NCBI RefSeq assembly: GCF_023149135.1
Contig: NZ_JAIWJX010000002.1
Location: 3,286,001-3,350,000 of the forward strand
DNA: 64,000 nucleotides
Reading direction: 5' to 3'
DNA from: Fictibacillus marinisediminis
GTDB lineage: Bacteria > Bacillota > Bacilli > Bacillales > Fictibacillaceae
A program made the translations under genes and the position numbers. Shown one piece after another: positions 18,197 through 27,266 of this stretch. The notes below the pieces were generated by a model. That model was not told the origin of the DNA, searched no databases, and saw only the letters and a program-made list of their open reading frames with translations. The stretch's first letter is position 1. Each line of letters starts with the position of its first letter.

Positions 18197-19564
18197 CTAC
18201 TCCACCCCATACTTCTTCAGCTTGTCATACAAACTGGTTTTCCCGATTCCGAGGCTTTTCGCGGCCTGAAGTTTGTCGCCATGATGCTCCCGTAATGCCG
18301 CTTGCAGCACTCTTTTTTCAGTATCCTCGAGTATTTCCTTCAGGCTTTTCGCTCCCAGTGCCATGACCGTATCTTCTTTTAAATAATCGGGAAGGGCGTC
18401 CTGTGTGATCCACTCTCCCTGGCACATGTGAACGGCAGCTTCCATCACATTTTCAAGTTCTCGGGCATTTCCCGGCCAGTTATGCTTGGTGAAACGGCGG
18501 GTGACGTCCTCATGCATCCCGAGAATTCTTCTGCCTGTCCGCTTATTGATTTTTTGGAGAAAATGCTGTGACAGCTGCTCGATGTCTTCCGGCCGCTCGC
18601 GCAGCGAAGGAATATTAATCTGGATGACGTTGATCCGGTAAAACAGATCTTCACGAAACCGCTGCTCTTCTACCATCTTCTCTAAGGGCTTATTTGTAGC
18701 AGCGAGAACACGGACATCGACTTTTACCGGTTTGACACTGCCTACTGATTCTACTTCTTTTTCCTGAAGAACACGAAGCAGCTTGACCTGCATGTGCATC
18801 GGCATATCCCCGATCTCATCCAGTAAAAGCGTTCCACCGTCTGCCAGCTGGAACTTCCCTAGCTTTCCGCCCTTTTTTGCTCCGGTAAAAGCTCCTTCCT
18901 CGTACCCGAACAATTCGGATTCGAGCAGCTGCTCAGGGATGGCCCCGCAGTTGACTTTGATGAACGGCTTATTGCTCCTCTCGCTGAGCTGGTGGATGCT
19001 GTGTGCGAAAAGTTCTTTACCGGTCCCGCTCTCCCCGCGTATGAGCACGGCAACCTCGCTTGTCGCGACCTTTTTGATTCGGTCTTTCATAACCATGATC
19101 TGTGTGGATTTTCCCACAATATCATGCAGAGAATACTTGGCTCCGGTATTCTCCTCCTGCACGTTTCGGTAATATTCCAGCTCCGTTAAGAGATTTTTAA
19201 TGTGGGAATTCATCGTACGCCATTCTTCGGTATCACGATAGGTGACCGTTCCAACTGCCCCCACAGACTCTCCGTTCCGGAAGATTGGAATGCGGTCTGC
19301 GATCATGTAATTTCCCTCGATATACTGAAGATCGGCTATCTCTTCTTTTCCGGTTTTGGCAACGATATGCATCCGTGTATTTTCTATTACATCGGTGACA
19401 TGCTTCCCGATCGATTCAGTTTGATTTACTTTTATAAAATCACAATAAGCTTTATTGATATACGTGATGACTCCACTCGCATCCACGACAACGACACAAT
19501 GGAACGCATTATCAAGGACCGTCTCGAGGAGCTCGTCCTTAAATTGGTTTTCTGTAATTAACAA
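18197..19564 (-). CDS. Sigma-54-dependent transcriptional activator (PAS-AAA-HTH)
   Basis: A 455-residue enhancer-binding protein. Domains in order: a PAS sensor domain (about residues 10-120, with DASGVITYINKAYC), an AAA+ domain with Walker A GESGTGKE, the sigma-54 contact loop GAFTGA, Walker B LLLDEIGD, the R-finger region RFREDLFYRINV, and a Fis-type helix-turn-helix at the end (KLQAAKSLGIGKTSLYDKL). It should activate a sigma-54 promoter in response to a small ligand. The start is TTG at 19564 with GAGGTG six bases upstream; longer readings cross the terminator of the upstream gene. The neighbour is an acyl-CoA ligase, but I found no -24/-12 promoter before that gene, so the target is unknown. 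Confidence 0.92.
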   Translation of the reverse strand: MLITENQFKDELLETVLDNAFHCVVVVDASGVITYINKAYCDFIKVNQTESIGKHVTDVIENTRMHIVAKTGKEEIADLQYIEGNYMIADRIPIFRNGESVGAVGTVTYRDTEEWRTMNSHIKNLLTELEYYRNVQEENTGAKYSLHDIVGKSTQIMVMKDRIKKVATSEVAVLIRGESGTGKELFAHSIHQLSERSNKPFIKVNCGAIPEQLLESELFGYEEGAFTGAKKGGKLGKFQLADGGTLLLDEIGDMPMHMQVKLLRVLQEKEVESVGSVKPVKVDVRVLAATNKPLEKMVEEQRFREDLFYRINVIQINIPSLRERPEDIEQLSQHFLQKINKRTGRRILGMHEDVTRRFTKHNWPGNARELENVMEAAVHMCQGEWITQDALPDYLKEDTVMALGAKSLKEILEDTEKRVLQAALREHHGDKLQAAKSLGIGKTSLYDKLKKYGVE

Positions 19565-19589
19565 TCTTGCCACCTCATTATTTATGAAA

Positions 19590-19620
19590 GAAGCCGCCCT
19601 CTTTGAAGCAAGGCGGCTCT
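19590..19620 (-). terminator. Hairpin between acyl-CoA ligase and activator genes
   Basis: AGCCGCC/GGCGGCT stem with a 13-base loop; the following U content is modest. It ends or attenuates the ligase transcript before the activator gene. Confidence 0.6.
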
Positions 19621-19625
19621 CTCCT

Positions 19626-21257
19626 TTACTTTTCCAATGTTTGAGCCCCGGCATAATGGTCTTTCACCTGGTCCCTCAACGCTCTTTTTAAAAATTTGCC
19701 GACAGACGTTTTTGGTATTTCATCCAAAAACAGCACATCGTCCGGGATCCACCATTTTGCAAATTGCGGTTTTAGGTATTCTTTGATGTCTTCCTTTGTC
19801 ACTTTGCCTTTTGCTCCGCCCTTTAATACGACACAGGCAACCGGTCTTTCCTGCCACTGCGGATCTGGTATAGCAACCACTGCCGCTTCGTATATATCAT
19901 CATGAGCGATGAGAGCGTTTTCAAGATCAACAGAAGAGATCCATTCGCCACCGCTCTTTATTAGATCTTTCGTACGGTCGACGATTTTTACCGTTCCTTC
20001 CTCATCGACAGTCACAACATCACCTGTATGAAGCCATCCGTCTTCAAACGCCGTACTGTTTTCATCACCGTAATATTCATCGGCGATCCAGTTGCCCCTT
20101 AAAAGCAGCTCGCCCATCTCGTTTCCATCCCACTTCACGTCACCTGCTGCACCTTTTACCTTCATTTCCACACCGGGAACGAGGTAGCCCTGCTTGGCCC
20201 GAATGTTCAGCTTTTCTTCATAATCCAAGTCTTCCTGATAGCTTTTAATTCTTGAAAAAATAACAAGCGGGCTCGTTTCTGTCATACCGTATGCATGAGC
20301 AAACGGGATGTTGTGCCTCGTCTCAAAGGCTTTGATCATTCCTTTAGGAGCAGCTGAACCACCGCATAAAATATAACGCAGGCTTCCTGTATCATAGTTT
20401 CCTTCCTCCAGCTCTTTCAATAGGCCAAGCCAGATGGTCGGAACTCCAGCAGTGATCGTAACTTTCTCCCGTTCGATCAATTCCGCGAGCAGCTTCGGTG
20501 TAAACTGCGGCCCAGGAAGCACCTGTGTCGTTCCGAACCAAACGGCGGCAAACGGAAGGCCCCAGGCATTCACATGAAACATCGGAACAACAGGCATGCA
20601 GATATCCGACTCTGATACACTGCCTCCATCTGCCAGTCCGAGCGCCATGCTGTGAAGCACGATTCCGCGGTGCGTATAGACCACACCCTTTGGATTACCA
20701 GTCGTGGCTGACGTATAACACATGCCCGCTGGTTCATTTTCATCGATATCCGGATTAAAGTTGAAAGAAGGATCTCCTTCTTCCAGGATTTTTTCATAAT
20801 GATACAGCGGTTCAAGCGTTGAATCCGGCAGTTCAGGTTCATCAGTCATCAAGACAAACGCCTTAACCCCTGTGATCTCATCTTTTAATTTTTCAATCAG
20901 CGGCAGGATGTCCTGATCAATAAGAAGAACCTTATCATCTGCATGATTGATGATATACGCGATATGAGCGGGAGACAAGCGAATATTGATCGTATGAAGA
21001 ACGGCCTCTGCACCGGGTATAGCAAAGTAAGCTTCCAAATGGCGGTGATGGTTCCAGGCGAGCGTCCCTACCTTATCTCCCTTTTGAACGCCAATCTTTT
21101 TGAGTGCACTGCTCAGTCTTCTTGTCCGGTTGGCGATCTCACGGTACGTAAACGTTCTGATGCCGGATGCGGTCCGGCTGATTACTGTCTTTTTTGGAAA
21201 AAACGCTTCTGCATGCTCCATCATGGCTGTTACTCTTAATGGCACGTTCATCATCAT
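19626..21257 (-). CDS. Long-chain-fatty-acid-CoA ligase (AMP-binding)
   Basis: A 543-residue adenylate-forming enzyme that activates a carboxylic acid, probably a fatty acid, to its CoA thioester. The P-loop-like AMP motif YTSATTGNPKGVVYTH lies near residue 180, AYGMTETSP near 335, the GWLHTGD motif near 420, and the C-terminal PKTSVGKFLKRALR with the catalytic lysine near 525. Length matches FadD-type ligases. The start ATG at 21257 has GGGAGG six bases upstream. It lies upstream of a sigma-54 activator gene and downstream of repeat B1. Substrate chain length cannot be read from sequence. Confidence 0.92.
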   Translation of the reverse strand: MMMNVPLRVTAMMEHAEAFFPKKTVISRTASGIRTFTYREIANRTRRLSSALKKIGVQKGDKVGTLAWNHHRHLEAYFAIPGAEAVLHTINIRLSPAHIAYIINHADDKVLLIDQDILPLIEKLKDEITGVKAFVLMTDEPELPDSTLEPLYHYEKILEEGDPSFNFNPDIDENEPAGMCYTSATTGNPKGVVYTHRGIVLHSMALGLADGGSVSESDICMPVVPMFHVNAWGLPFAAVWFGTTQVLPGPQFTPKLLAELIEREKVTITAGVPTIWLGLLKELEEGNYDTGSLRYILCGGSAAPKGMIKAFETRHNIPFAHAYGMTETSPLVIFSRIKSYQEDLDYEEKLNIRAKQGYLVPGVEMKVKGAAGDVKWDGNEMGELLLRGNWIADEYYGDENSTAFEDGWLHTGDVVTVDEEGTVKIVDRTKDLIKSGGEWISSVDLENALIAHDDIYEAAVVAIPDPQWQERPVACVVLKGGAKGKVTKEDIKEYLKPQFAKWWIPDDVLFLDEIPKTSVGKFLKRALRDQVKDHYAGAQTLEK

Positions 21258-21403
21258 CAAATTCCTCCCTTAGATAAATAAAGATTTTATCCTGTTGAAT
21301 CTGCTGCTTCAGTCCTCATTTGTACCTAGTTTACTACTTCCCCATTCATGCAAAAATCCCTTGTTTCTTTTGGGGAAAAGGTTGCGTCGGGATTAATTTC
21401 CTA

Positions 21404-21439
21404 TAAAAAAACCAAAAAGCATGTTCTCGCCTTTTGGTC
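21404..21439 (-). terminator. Rho-independent terminator
   Basis: ACCAAAAGGC on the minus strand pairs with GCTTTTTGGT and is followed by TTTTTT. It lies downstream of the 80-aa secreted protein gene, beyond repeat B1. Confidence 0.78.
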
Positions 21440-21451
21440 TTCGCTTTATTT

Positions 21452-21644
21452 TTTGGCTCTTTACTAAAAGATCGTTGCTTAGGAAACATTTTTGTTTAGA
21501 ATCTTCACTGACAAATTGATTGAAGTGTAAGGTGCGAGACTCCTGCGGGGGAAGCGTGGCTCAGCGCACGCCCCGCGGAAAGCGAGCATCCTGAAACGGA
21601 GATCGACCACTTTCAATAGCAGCAAAGGTTGCGATAACAGCCTA
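21452..21644. repeat. Repeat family B, copy 1 (about 190 bp, shortened)
   Basis: Ends resemble GGCTCTTTACTAAAAGATCGTTGC and GATAACAGCC; the core holds GGTGCGAGACTCCTGCGGG and CGCACGCCCCGCGGAAAGCG as in the other copies. It lacks the central hairpin loop region. Its right end contains the TAG stop of the adjoining 80-aa gene. With terminator 21404-21439 it fills the 380-base gap between the acyl-CoA ligase and that gene. Confidence 0.8.
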
Positions 21645-21884
21645 TTTTTTTAAATACGGCATCGGTCTTGGAATCGGGATGGGCTTAACAGGAGCAGGAG
21701 CTGGTTTCATCCATTTCTTTTTGGATTTTTTATCAGGCAGGGGCAGCAGCCCGTTTTTATGATTGGGAACCGACAGCTTACTCTTTTTAGGGATCATGTC
21801 ACTTGGTGCGGCCTGGCTCTCATGAATCGGCTGAACGGCGCCAGCCAGAAGGACCGTCAGCAGGATGGACACAAAGATCTTCAA
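21642..21884 (-). CDS. Small secreted Pro/Lys-rich protein, unknown
   Basis: An 80-residue protein with a signal peptide (residues 1-26, cleavage near SQA) and a mature part rich in Lys and Pro, ending in PxP repeats (APVKPIPIPRPMPY). It starts at TTG 21884 after GAGGAGG. The final codons run AAA AAA TAG, and the stop falls inside the terminal bases of repeat B1, so the original C-terminus may have been different. I do not recognise it; a basic exported peptide could bind the cell wall, but that is guesswork. Confidence 0.65.
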   Translation of the reverse strand: MKIFVSILLTVLLAGAVQPIHESQAAPSDMIPKKSKLSVPNHKNGLLPLPDKKSKKKWMKPAPAPVKPIPIPRPMPYLKK

Positions 21885-21969
21885 ATGGGTCGCCTCCTCA
21901 CATTAATTATCCCTTTAGGTTGTTCTATTAAATAAGTCGTATCCGAGCAAAAAACGTTTCAGTAAAAAA

Positions 21970-22002
21970 CAAAAAAGCGCTCGAACATACAGAGCGCTTT
22001 TC
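21970..22002 (-). terminator. Rho-independent terminator
   Basis: AAAGCGCTC/GAGCGCTTT perfect stem with A/T runs on both sides, immediately after the DUF4931 gene. Confidence 0.88.
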
Positions 22003-22005
22003 AAA

Positions 22006-22761
22006 CTATAGATACATTTGTTTGATCTTTTCAGCAACAGCGTCGATGTTGCTTGCCACCTGCGGAAAGGAATACCCGACATACAACGGGGAGGCGGCGA
22101 ATCGCGGAACGACTTTGGCAATTATTTTTTCTTCCCACTGGTAAAAGAAGAGATTATAGCTGTTGCAGGATTTACTGAACCCGTTCAGCAAGAAATGGGT
22201 GGAGAGCTGAATATAATCAGCGAGCTCTTTTACTTTGCTCCGGTCTTCTAGCAGAATGTTCAGTTCATAGAATCCCATTTTCGGCTTTGTTGAAATGTTG
22301 AATTCGATGCCGGGCTGTTGTTCAATGAGGATTCCTTCAAACTGTGACGGATGGATATTCTGATGATAATCTGCTTCTTTAAATCCTATAATTTGCATAT
22401 GCGGGTGGCGGAGTGTTCCGCCAGAATACGGTCCATGGTTCTTAAAGAAGATCACGGATTGGTATTCTCCGCTTTGTATGGTCTTTTCCCATGCAGAAAG
22501 GCCAAATTCAAAGAGTTCATATAGATGTTCTTTTGAATACTGAGACAGCTCGGAGTAACACTTTTTTGTTTCAATCAGAACCGTTTGGAACGCGTTGGCA
22601 AGCACCGGATACTTATTCTTGAGCCAGATGATTTCTCCTTTTTCTTCGATAATGTCTGTCAGGCTTTCCCTTTCACAAAAAGGGCACTTTGTTTCTGTGT
22701 TCCGTATGCTCTCTGGTTTCTGTGTGCCAATGTTCATATTAAAAAGAAGATGTGTTTGCAT
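22006..22761 (-). CDS. DUF4931 (GalT/HIT-like) family protein
   Basis: A 251-residue protein with the layout of galactose-1-phosphate uridylyltransferase relatives: an early CPFCE zinc knuckle near residue 28 and a histidine-triad-like motif TLRHPHMQIIGF near residue 120. Bacilli carry this as DUF4931; its substrate is not established. HIT-fold enzymes act on nucleoside-linked phosphoesters, so a nucleotidyltransferase or hydrolase role is the reasonable inference. The ATG at 22761 has AAAGGGTG seven bases upstream. It is a single gene with its own terminator. Confidence 0.8.
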   Translation of the reverse strand: MQTHLLFNMNIGTQKPESIRNTETKCPFCERESLTDIIEEKGEIIWLKNKYPVLANAFQTVLIETKKCYSELSQYSKEHLYELFEFGLSAWEKTIQSGEYQSVIFFKNHGPYSGGTLRHPHMQIIGFKEADYHQNIHPSQFEGILIEQQPGIEFNISTKPKMGFYELNILLEDRSKVKELADYIQLSTHFLLNGFSKSCNSYNLFFYQWEEKIIAKVVPRFAASPLYVGYSFPQVASNIDAVAEKIKQMYL

Positions 22762-22832
22762 GGAGATCACCCTTTATTCAGTGTTATGAAAGCAGGAAAA
22801 CAATCCTATTTATCTTTCTACTCTCGGGCAGG

Positions 22833-22862
22833 AAAAACCTCTTCTTAACGAAGAGGCTTTTC
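22833..22862 (-). terminator. Rho-independent terminator of pbpC
   Basis: A perfect AGCCTCTTC/GAAGAGGTTT-type stem with a five-base loop and a U-run on the minus strand; it overlaps the pbpC stop region. Confidence 0.85.
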
Positions 22863-24872
22863 TTTCATGTATTCTTTAAATGCATTTTTCACTTTCGGAA
22901 CAACATAATGGCTGCCGCCCTTGTCCTGTACATTTTCAATCATCATGGAGACGAGAAGACTTGGCTGTTCCTGGTTAAACGCAACGAAATAACCATTTTC
23001 CTGGCCTTTCTCGCCAATTTTGGACTTCAGCTCTGCCGTTCCTGTCTTCCCGGCAAGTACGATATTTTTAAGTGGCGGCTTGTATCCTGTTCCTCTCTTA
23101 TCCCCAACGACTTTTACCAGATCACTTCTGATTCTTGTAGCCGTTTCCGGGGAAATGACGTTTTTCTTCCACACTTTAGCTTTCGAATTATCTGCTTTCA
23201 CCAGCTGCGGTGCGATTAAATTCCCGTTATTGATAAAAGGAGTATAGGAAAGCCCGAGGTGCAGGATGTTCATTTCCACTCTTCCCTGCCCATATCCGGT
23301 ATCAGCAAGCATACCTTCTGAATCAATGTCTTCCTTCTTCAGTGAAGAATTTTCGAAATCTAGATCAAACGGCATGTCTTCATTAAAACCAAACTTTTCT
23401 GCGCCTTTCACCATGTCTTCTTTTCCGATGGCCAGTGCTGTTTGGGCAAAGTAAATGTTATCGGAATACATGAGGGCTTTCTCCAGATTAACAGATGGCA
23501 CCGCAGAAACCCGGGTTACAAATTTCTTATCCCAGCCTTTCTTCTGCCACTTTTTCCCGGAGATGGCGACTTCCTTGTTTGGATTCAGCTTATTGGTCTC
23601 CAGACCGATGGATGCCGTAATCGGCTTAAACGTGGATCCAGGGGCATACGTGTAAGCAAAACGGTTTAACATCGGTTTCTTCGGATCTTTTTCAAGCTTC
23701 TGGTATTGTGAACCCGAGATCCCCAGTACAAAATCATTCGGATCGAAACCCGGGCTGTTCACAAGGGCAAGAACCTCTCCTGTTACAGGATTGATGGCCG
23801 AAGCTGTTCCGACATCCTTTTTCATCTGATTGTAGAGGTCGCTTTGCAGATACATATCAATGTTCAGTGTTACTGATTTTCCATCCACCGCTTCTTTCTT
23901 GGCAACCGTTCGTTTTTCGTTTTCACCAGAATCAACGATCCTGATCAATCCGCCGTTTTTCCCGCGGAGCTGCTTTTCATAAAATTTCTCAAGGCCTCTT
24001 CTTCCGATCACATCGGTAGATTCGTAGCCTTCAGATTTTAATTTTTCAAGCTCTTCTGCTTTAATAGGCTGCACAAATCCTGTTAGATGGGATGCCGCTT
24101 CTTTATACGGATACACTCTCGTCTCGATGGACTGAGTGCTCACTCCCTTGATTTTCGCGACTTTTTTAAGACGGGGGTCTTCCTCAGCAATAGTCTTAAT
24201 CGGTACAAAGAATCCAGGCTGCACCCATGAAGCATTCAGAGCGTTATCAATGGTCTTCTTATCAATACCAAGCACTTTTGCGAGCTGTTCCTTGCTTGCG
24301 TCTTTATTTGCTGGTAGATTTTGAGGGACAATCCCTACCTGGGAAGCCACTCCATTAACAGCGAGTCCATTTCCATTGCGGTCAAGGATTTCTCCCCGCT
24401 TCGCTTTGTTTGTTTGAACCCTCACTTTATCTCCCTTTGCCATGCCCGGGAAGATCTGTGAATAATCCCAATCAATGTACCAGTCTTTCTTGTCTTTCTT
24501 TTCCTGCGCTTTCATTTTTATTTTATTCTTGTACTGAACAGGGCCAGCGAGCGTATCCATTTTTACGGTGTATGTATATGTGATGTTTCCGTTCTTGTCC
24601 GGCTCAGGCTCTTCTTTCGGGATAACAGGTTTGATCGAAACGTCTTGTGCTTTAATCCCGCCATAAATCGCTGAGTATTTCTTCACAAACTCATCCTTTG
24701 TAATCTCTTTTTTGCTTTTGTCTGACAGCATACTGTACATCTTATCAAACTTCATAGACTGCCAGTTTTTCATGTAATCTTTTAATCTCGGCTCCGGTTT
24801 AGGACCGTCCGAACAGCCGGCGATCACCATGAGCATCAGCGCTATGAAAAATATACCTAACCTATGTTTCAA
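22845..24872 (-). CDS. pbpC: Penicillin-binding protein 3 (class B transpeptidase lipoprotein)
   Basis: A 675-residue class B PBP that cross-links peptidoglycan. Lipobox VIAGC near residue 20 anchors it outside the membrane. Residues about 25-140 match the MecA-N domain, 150-330 the dimerisation domain, and 350-670 the transpeptidase with PGSTFKP (nucleophilic Ser 413), YSDN (470-472) and KTGT (609-612). This MecA-like architecture is that of B. subtilis PBP3 and staphylococcal PBP2a, a class that includes low beta-lactam-affinity enzymes. Length matches PbpC (668). It is monocistronic. Confidence 0.95.
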   Translation of the reverse strand: MKHRLGIFFIALMLMVIAGCSDGPKPEPRLKDYMKNWQSMKFDKMYSMLSDKSKKEITKDEFVKKYSAIYGGIKAQDVSIKPVIPKEEPEPDKNGNITYTYTVKMDTLAGPVQYKNKIKMKAQEKKDKKDWYIDWDYSQIFPGMAKGDKVRVQTNKAKRGEILDRNGNGLAVNGVASQVGIVPQNLPANKDASKEQLAKVLGIDKKTIDNALNASWVQPGFFVPIKTIAEEDPRLKKVAKIKGVSTQSIETRVYPYKEAASHLTGFVQPIKAEELEKLKSEGYESTDVIGRRGLEKFYEKQLRGKNGGLIRIVDSGENEKRTVAKKEAVDGKSVTLNIDMYLQSDLYNQMKKDVGTASAINPVTGEVLALVNSPGFDPNDFVLGISGSQYQKLEKDPKKPMLNRFAYTYAPGSTFKPITASIGLETNKLNPNKEVAISGKKWQKKGWDKKFVTRVSAVPSVNLEKALMYSDNIYFAQTALAIGKEDMVKGAEKFGFNEDMPFDLDFENSSLKKEDIDSEGMLADTGYGQGRVEMNILHLGLSYTPFINNGNLIAPQLVKADNSKAKVWKKNVISPETATRIRSDLVKVVGDKRGTGYKPPLKNIVLAGKTGTAELKSKIGEKGQENGYFVAFNQEQPSLLVSMMIENVQDKGGSHYVVPKVKNAFKEYMKEKPLR

Positions 24873-24965
24873 TGATATTCCCTCCTGGCTACTTCACTTT
24901 CTGTTTCTATTTTAATCCATTTAAAAAAATAACCGAAGCAATAACCCCTCACTTCAGCTTTCGTT

Positions 24966-25505
24966 TTATAAATCTTTTTTTGAACTCCAATAATCTTCTG
25001 CTGTCATGCTAAAATACTGAAGCTCCATATTCCATAGGCTTATATCCTTTTCCCTGGCCATCCCAACTTTTTTCAGAACCTTTCCTGAACCTTGGTTTGC
25101 AGGCATTGCAAGCCCAATTAATCGGTCGAGATGCAGTCTTTCAAACACAGCTTTTACACAGGCTGCCGCTGCCTCGGCCGCAAATCCTTGGCCCCAGCTT
25201 TCCCTGCTGAAAGCATATAAAAGTTCGACTTCATCCAAATCTTTTACGTAATTCAATCCGCAATGGCCGATCAGTTCCCCATCTTTCATCTGAACGGCAA
25301 ACGTTCCAAATCCACGGTCCTCCCAGCCTTTAATAAAAAAAGCCATCATTCGCATCGCTTCTTCAGGTGAATAAGCCCCCCGTTTGGGCAAATACCTTCC
25401 TACCTCATCCTGCCCAAGCACCCGTGCATAGTTTTCAGCATCTTTTTCTTCATCAAACATTCGCAGGATCAGCCGATCGGTGACGAGAGTCTGAACCAAT
25501 TCCAT
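24966..25505 (-). CDS. GNAT N-acetyltransferase (RimJ/RimL-like)
   Basis: A 179-residue acetyltransferase of the RimJ/RimL branch, which uses acetyl-CoA to modify N-termini or small amines. The TDRLILRMF start, the GHCGLNYV strand, ELLYAFSRESWGQGFAAEA (acetyl-CoA-binding motif A, near residues 95-112) and the late NQGSGKVLKKVGM match the family. GAGGAAA precedes the ATG at 25505. Substrate unknown; it stands alone downstream of the pbpC promoter region. Confidence 0.88.
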   Translation of the reverse strand: MELVQTLVTDRLILRMFDEEKDAENYARVLGQDEVGRYLPKRGAYSPEEAMRMMAFFIKGWEDRGFGTFAVQMKDGELIGHCGLNYVKDLDEVELLYAFSRESWGQGFAAEAAAACVKAVFERLHLDRLIGLAMPANQGSGKVLKKVGMAREKDISLWNMELQYFSMTAEDYWSSKKDL

Positions 25506-25650
25506 TCCATTTCCTCCCCGTGATTGCTCTTTTCTATCATGCTACCATACACTCAATGAAAGTATGACTTTTTGGGATGAACAGGTTAATCCTTCTAATA
25601 AAACGGGAAAACACAAACTAATAAATTTCAAGTAAAGAGGTGTCCGTCTG

Positions 25651-25794
25651 ATGAACAGTGGTAACTGGTATGTAGAGAGACGTGCAAATTATAAAACGTG
25701 GAAAGAACGGTTTGATAAGGAAATGACGATGCAGCAGTCACTGATCTATGGAGTGCCTACGGTTCTTATGATTCTTTGTATCTTTCTCAAATAA
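25651..25794 (+). CDS. 47-aa single-pass membrane microprotein, unknown
   Basis: ATG at 25651 with AGAGGTG eight bases upstream opens a 47-codon ORF. The N-terminal 30 residues are charged with several aromatics (NWYVERRANYKTWKERF); residues about 31-46 are hydrophobic and form one C-terminal membrane segment, ending FLK. That layout is common among small tail-anchored Bacillus proteins. I do not recognise it. The next hairpin on this strand is at 25968-26006. Confidence 0.6.
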   Translation: MNSGNWYVERRANYKTWKERFDKEMTMQQSLIYGVPTVLMILCIFLK

Positions 25795-25967
25795 GTTTGA
25801 TTAACAACGTTGGAGCCCTCTGAAGTGGATGGGATGGAAGAGCGGATGAGAAGCAAACAGCTGCCTCCATCCTCACGGTAAGTGAAAAAAACTTGTGGGT
25901 TTCTTTCAAGCATCAGTTTGAGATGAGTATCTGGATGGAATTCATGAATAAGCTTTTTCAATGAAAA

Positions 25968-26006
25968 TAAAGACCTTTATCTCCTTATGTGAGATGAAGG
26001 TCTTTT
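25968..26006. terminator. Bidirectional terminator
   Basis: AAAGACCTT and AAGGTCTTT are flanked by A/T-rich runs. It can end the flavin-reductase gene on the minus strand and the 47-aa gene on the plus strand. Confidence 0.8.
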
Positions 26007-26018
26007 ATTCAGTATTTA

Positions 26019-26630
26019 TTACTTTGGGCGTTCAATCGTGAACTTCTCCCCAAGTTTTGAGTAATCATTGCCCGCCAGCCGGCTGATAGGCTTTAATCCT
26101 GCAGCATCAACGCGTCCTTCTTCGTACAAATCTTCTCTGATATGATAGTGGACGATTTCCCCGATGAGCAGATCACATGCCGGATTTTCTTCACTTCCGC
26201 CAAGCGGAATGGACTGCTCCAGGACACACTCCAAGCGGATGCTTGCTTCTTTTAAGCCTGGAACAGCTACTTTAGTGCTCTTAATGGGGGTAAGTCCGGC
26301 CAGTTCGACCTCACTCTTATCCGGCGGAAGGCTTGCTGCTGTCTGATTGATGGCTTCTACATAGCTTTCATCCGAGATATGAACAACAAATTCACCAGCC
26401 TCCATTGCATTCCTTGCCGTATCTTTCGGCTGGCCGTCCGCTCTCTGAACAGAAACAGAAATGAGCGGAGGAGTTGAACTGACTATATTAAAATAACTGA
26501 AAGGTGCCGCATTCAAAATACCCTCTTTTGTTGTGGTCGTAACAAAAGCGACCGGCCTCGGAATGATACTTCCTGTAAGAAACTTATAGTTTTCTTTAGC
26601 GGACAAACTTTTTGGGTCGATCGATTTCAT
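26019..26630 (-). CDS. Flavin reductase-like FMN-binding protein
   Basis: A 203-residue split-barrel flavoprotein. The family pattern is clear: TGSIIPRPVAFVTT near residue 20, NAAPFSYFNIVSSTPPLISVSV near 38, DTARNA near 70, and LIGEIVHYH near 158. Such proteins reduce free flavin with NAD(P)H or act as flavoredoxins. GAGAGGGGA precedes the ATG. It follows the esterase/dioxygenase pair by about 20 bases on the same strand, so it could be the third gene of a quinone-stress operon, which fits a role in handling electrophiles. Confidence 0.85.
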   Translation of the reverse strand: MKSIDPKSLSAKENYKFLTGSIIPRPVAFVTTTTKEGILNAAPFSYFNIVSSTPPLISVSVQRADGQPKDTARNAMEAGEFVVHISDESYVEAINQTAASLPPDKSEVELAGLTPIKSTKVAVPGLKEASIRLECVLEQSIPLGGSEENPACDLLIGEIVHYHIREDLYEEGRVDAAGLKPISRLAGNDYSKLGEKFTIERPK

Positions 26631-26651
26631 GCAGAATCCCCTCTCTCTCGA

Positions 26652-27266
26652 TTAGCTTTTAGAGTAATACTTTTGAAACCAGTCCCGTGCAGCCTCTGCC
26701 TCAGGCTGTGTGAGCTGATGGCCGTAATCTCCCCAGTACGTTTCCACATTCGCTCCTGCTCCTTGCAGGAGGCTTTCCAGTTCTTCCGTCTCCTGTGGAG
26801 GGCAGATCGGATCATTTTTACCGGCGCCTATAAATATTGCTGCATTCTCGAGATTTGGCAGTGTGATTCCTCTTAATGGCACCATGGGATGATGAAGGAT
26901 TGCGCCGCGCAATTCTCCTTTATAGTGAAATAAAAGGCTTCCGGCGATATTCGCACCGTTCGAATAGCCGACCGCTACGATATTCTGCCGGTCAAACTCA
27001 TATTCATCGGCCGCATGATCTAAAAAGTCATGCAGCTCTTTCGTGCGGAATTTCAAGTCTTCTTCATCGAAGACCCCTTCAGCCAACCTTCTAAAGAAGC
27101 GAGGCATTCCATTTTCAGTGACGTTTCCTCTGACAGTTAATATAGAAGATTCCGGTGAGATCATTGAGGCGAGCGGCAGTAAATCCTCTTCCGTACCACC
27201 TGTTCCATGGAGCAGAAGCAATACTGGTGCCTTTTCGTTTCTTCCTTTTTTAAATAAATGCCTCAT
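26652..27266 (-). CDS. Phospholipase/carboxylesterase, MhqD-like
   Basis: A 204-residue alpha/beta hydrolase. LLLLHGTGGTEEDLL holds the oxyanion region, VAVGYSNGAN near residue 100 the nucleophilic serine, and the late DYGHQLT the catalytic histidine. It resembles MhqD, the esterase of the B. subtilis methylhydroquinone-resistance regulon. The ATG overlaps the upstream dioxygenase stop by four bases, as in mhqED. The substrate is unknown but probably an ester or lactone produced by ring cleavage. Confidence 0.88.
   Translation of the reverse strand: MRHLFKKGRNEKAPVLLLLHGTGGTEEDLLPLASMISPESSILTVRGNVTENGMPRFFRRLAEGVFDEEDLKFRTKELHDFLDHAADEYEFDRQNIVAVGYSNGANIAGSLLFHYKGELRGAILHHPMVPLRGITLPNLENAAIFIGAGKNDPICPPQETEELESLLQGAGANVETYWGDYGHQLTQPEAEAARDWFQKYYSKS

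Noticed and set aside
21261..21350. Sigma-54 promoter before the acyl-CoA ligase gene
   Set aside because: No GG-N10-GC pattern with the -24/-12 consensus was found, so control by the adjacent activator is not supported.
25746..25961. 71-codon minus-strand ORF overlapping the 47-aa gene
   Set aside because: TTG start directly after a terminator, no ribosome binding site, and it is antisense to a better supported gene.
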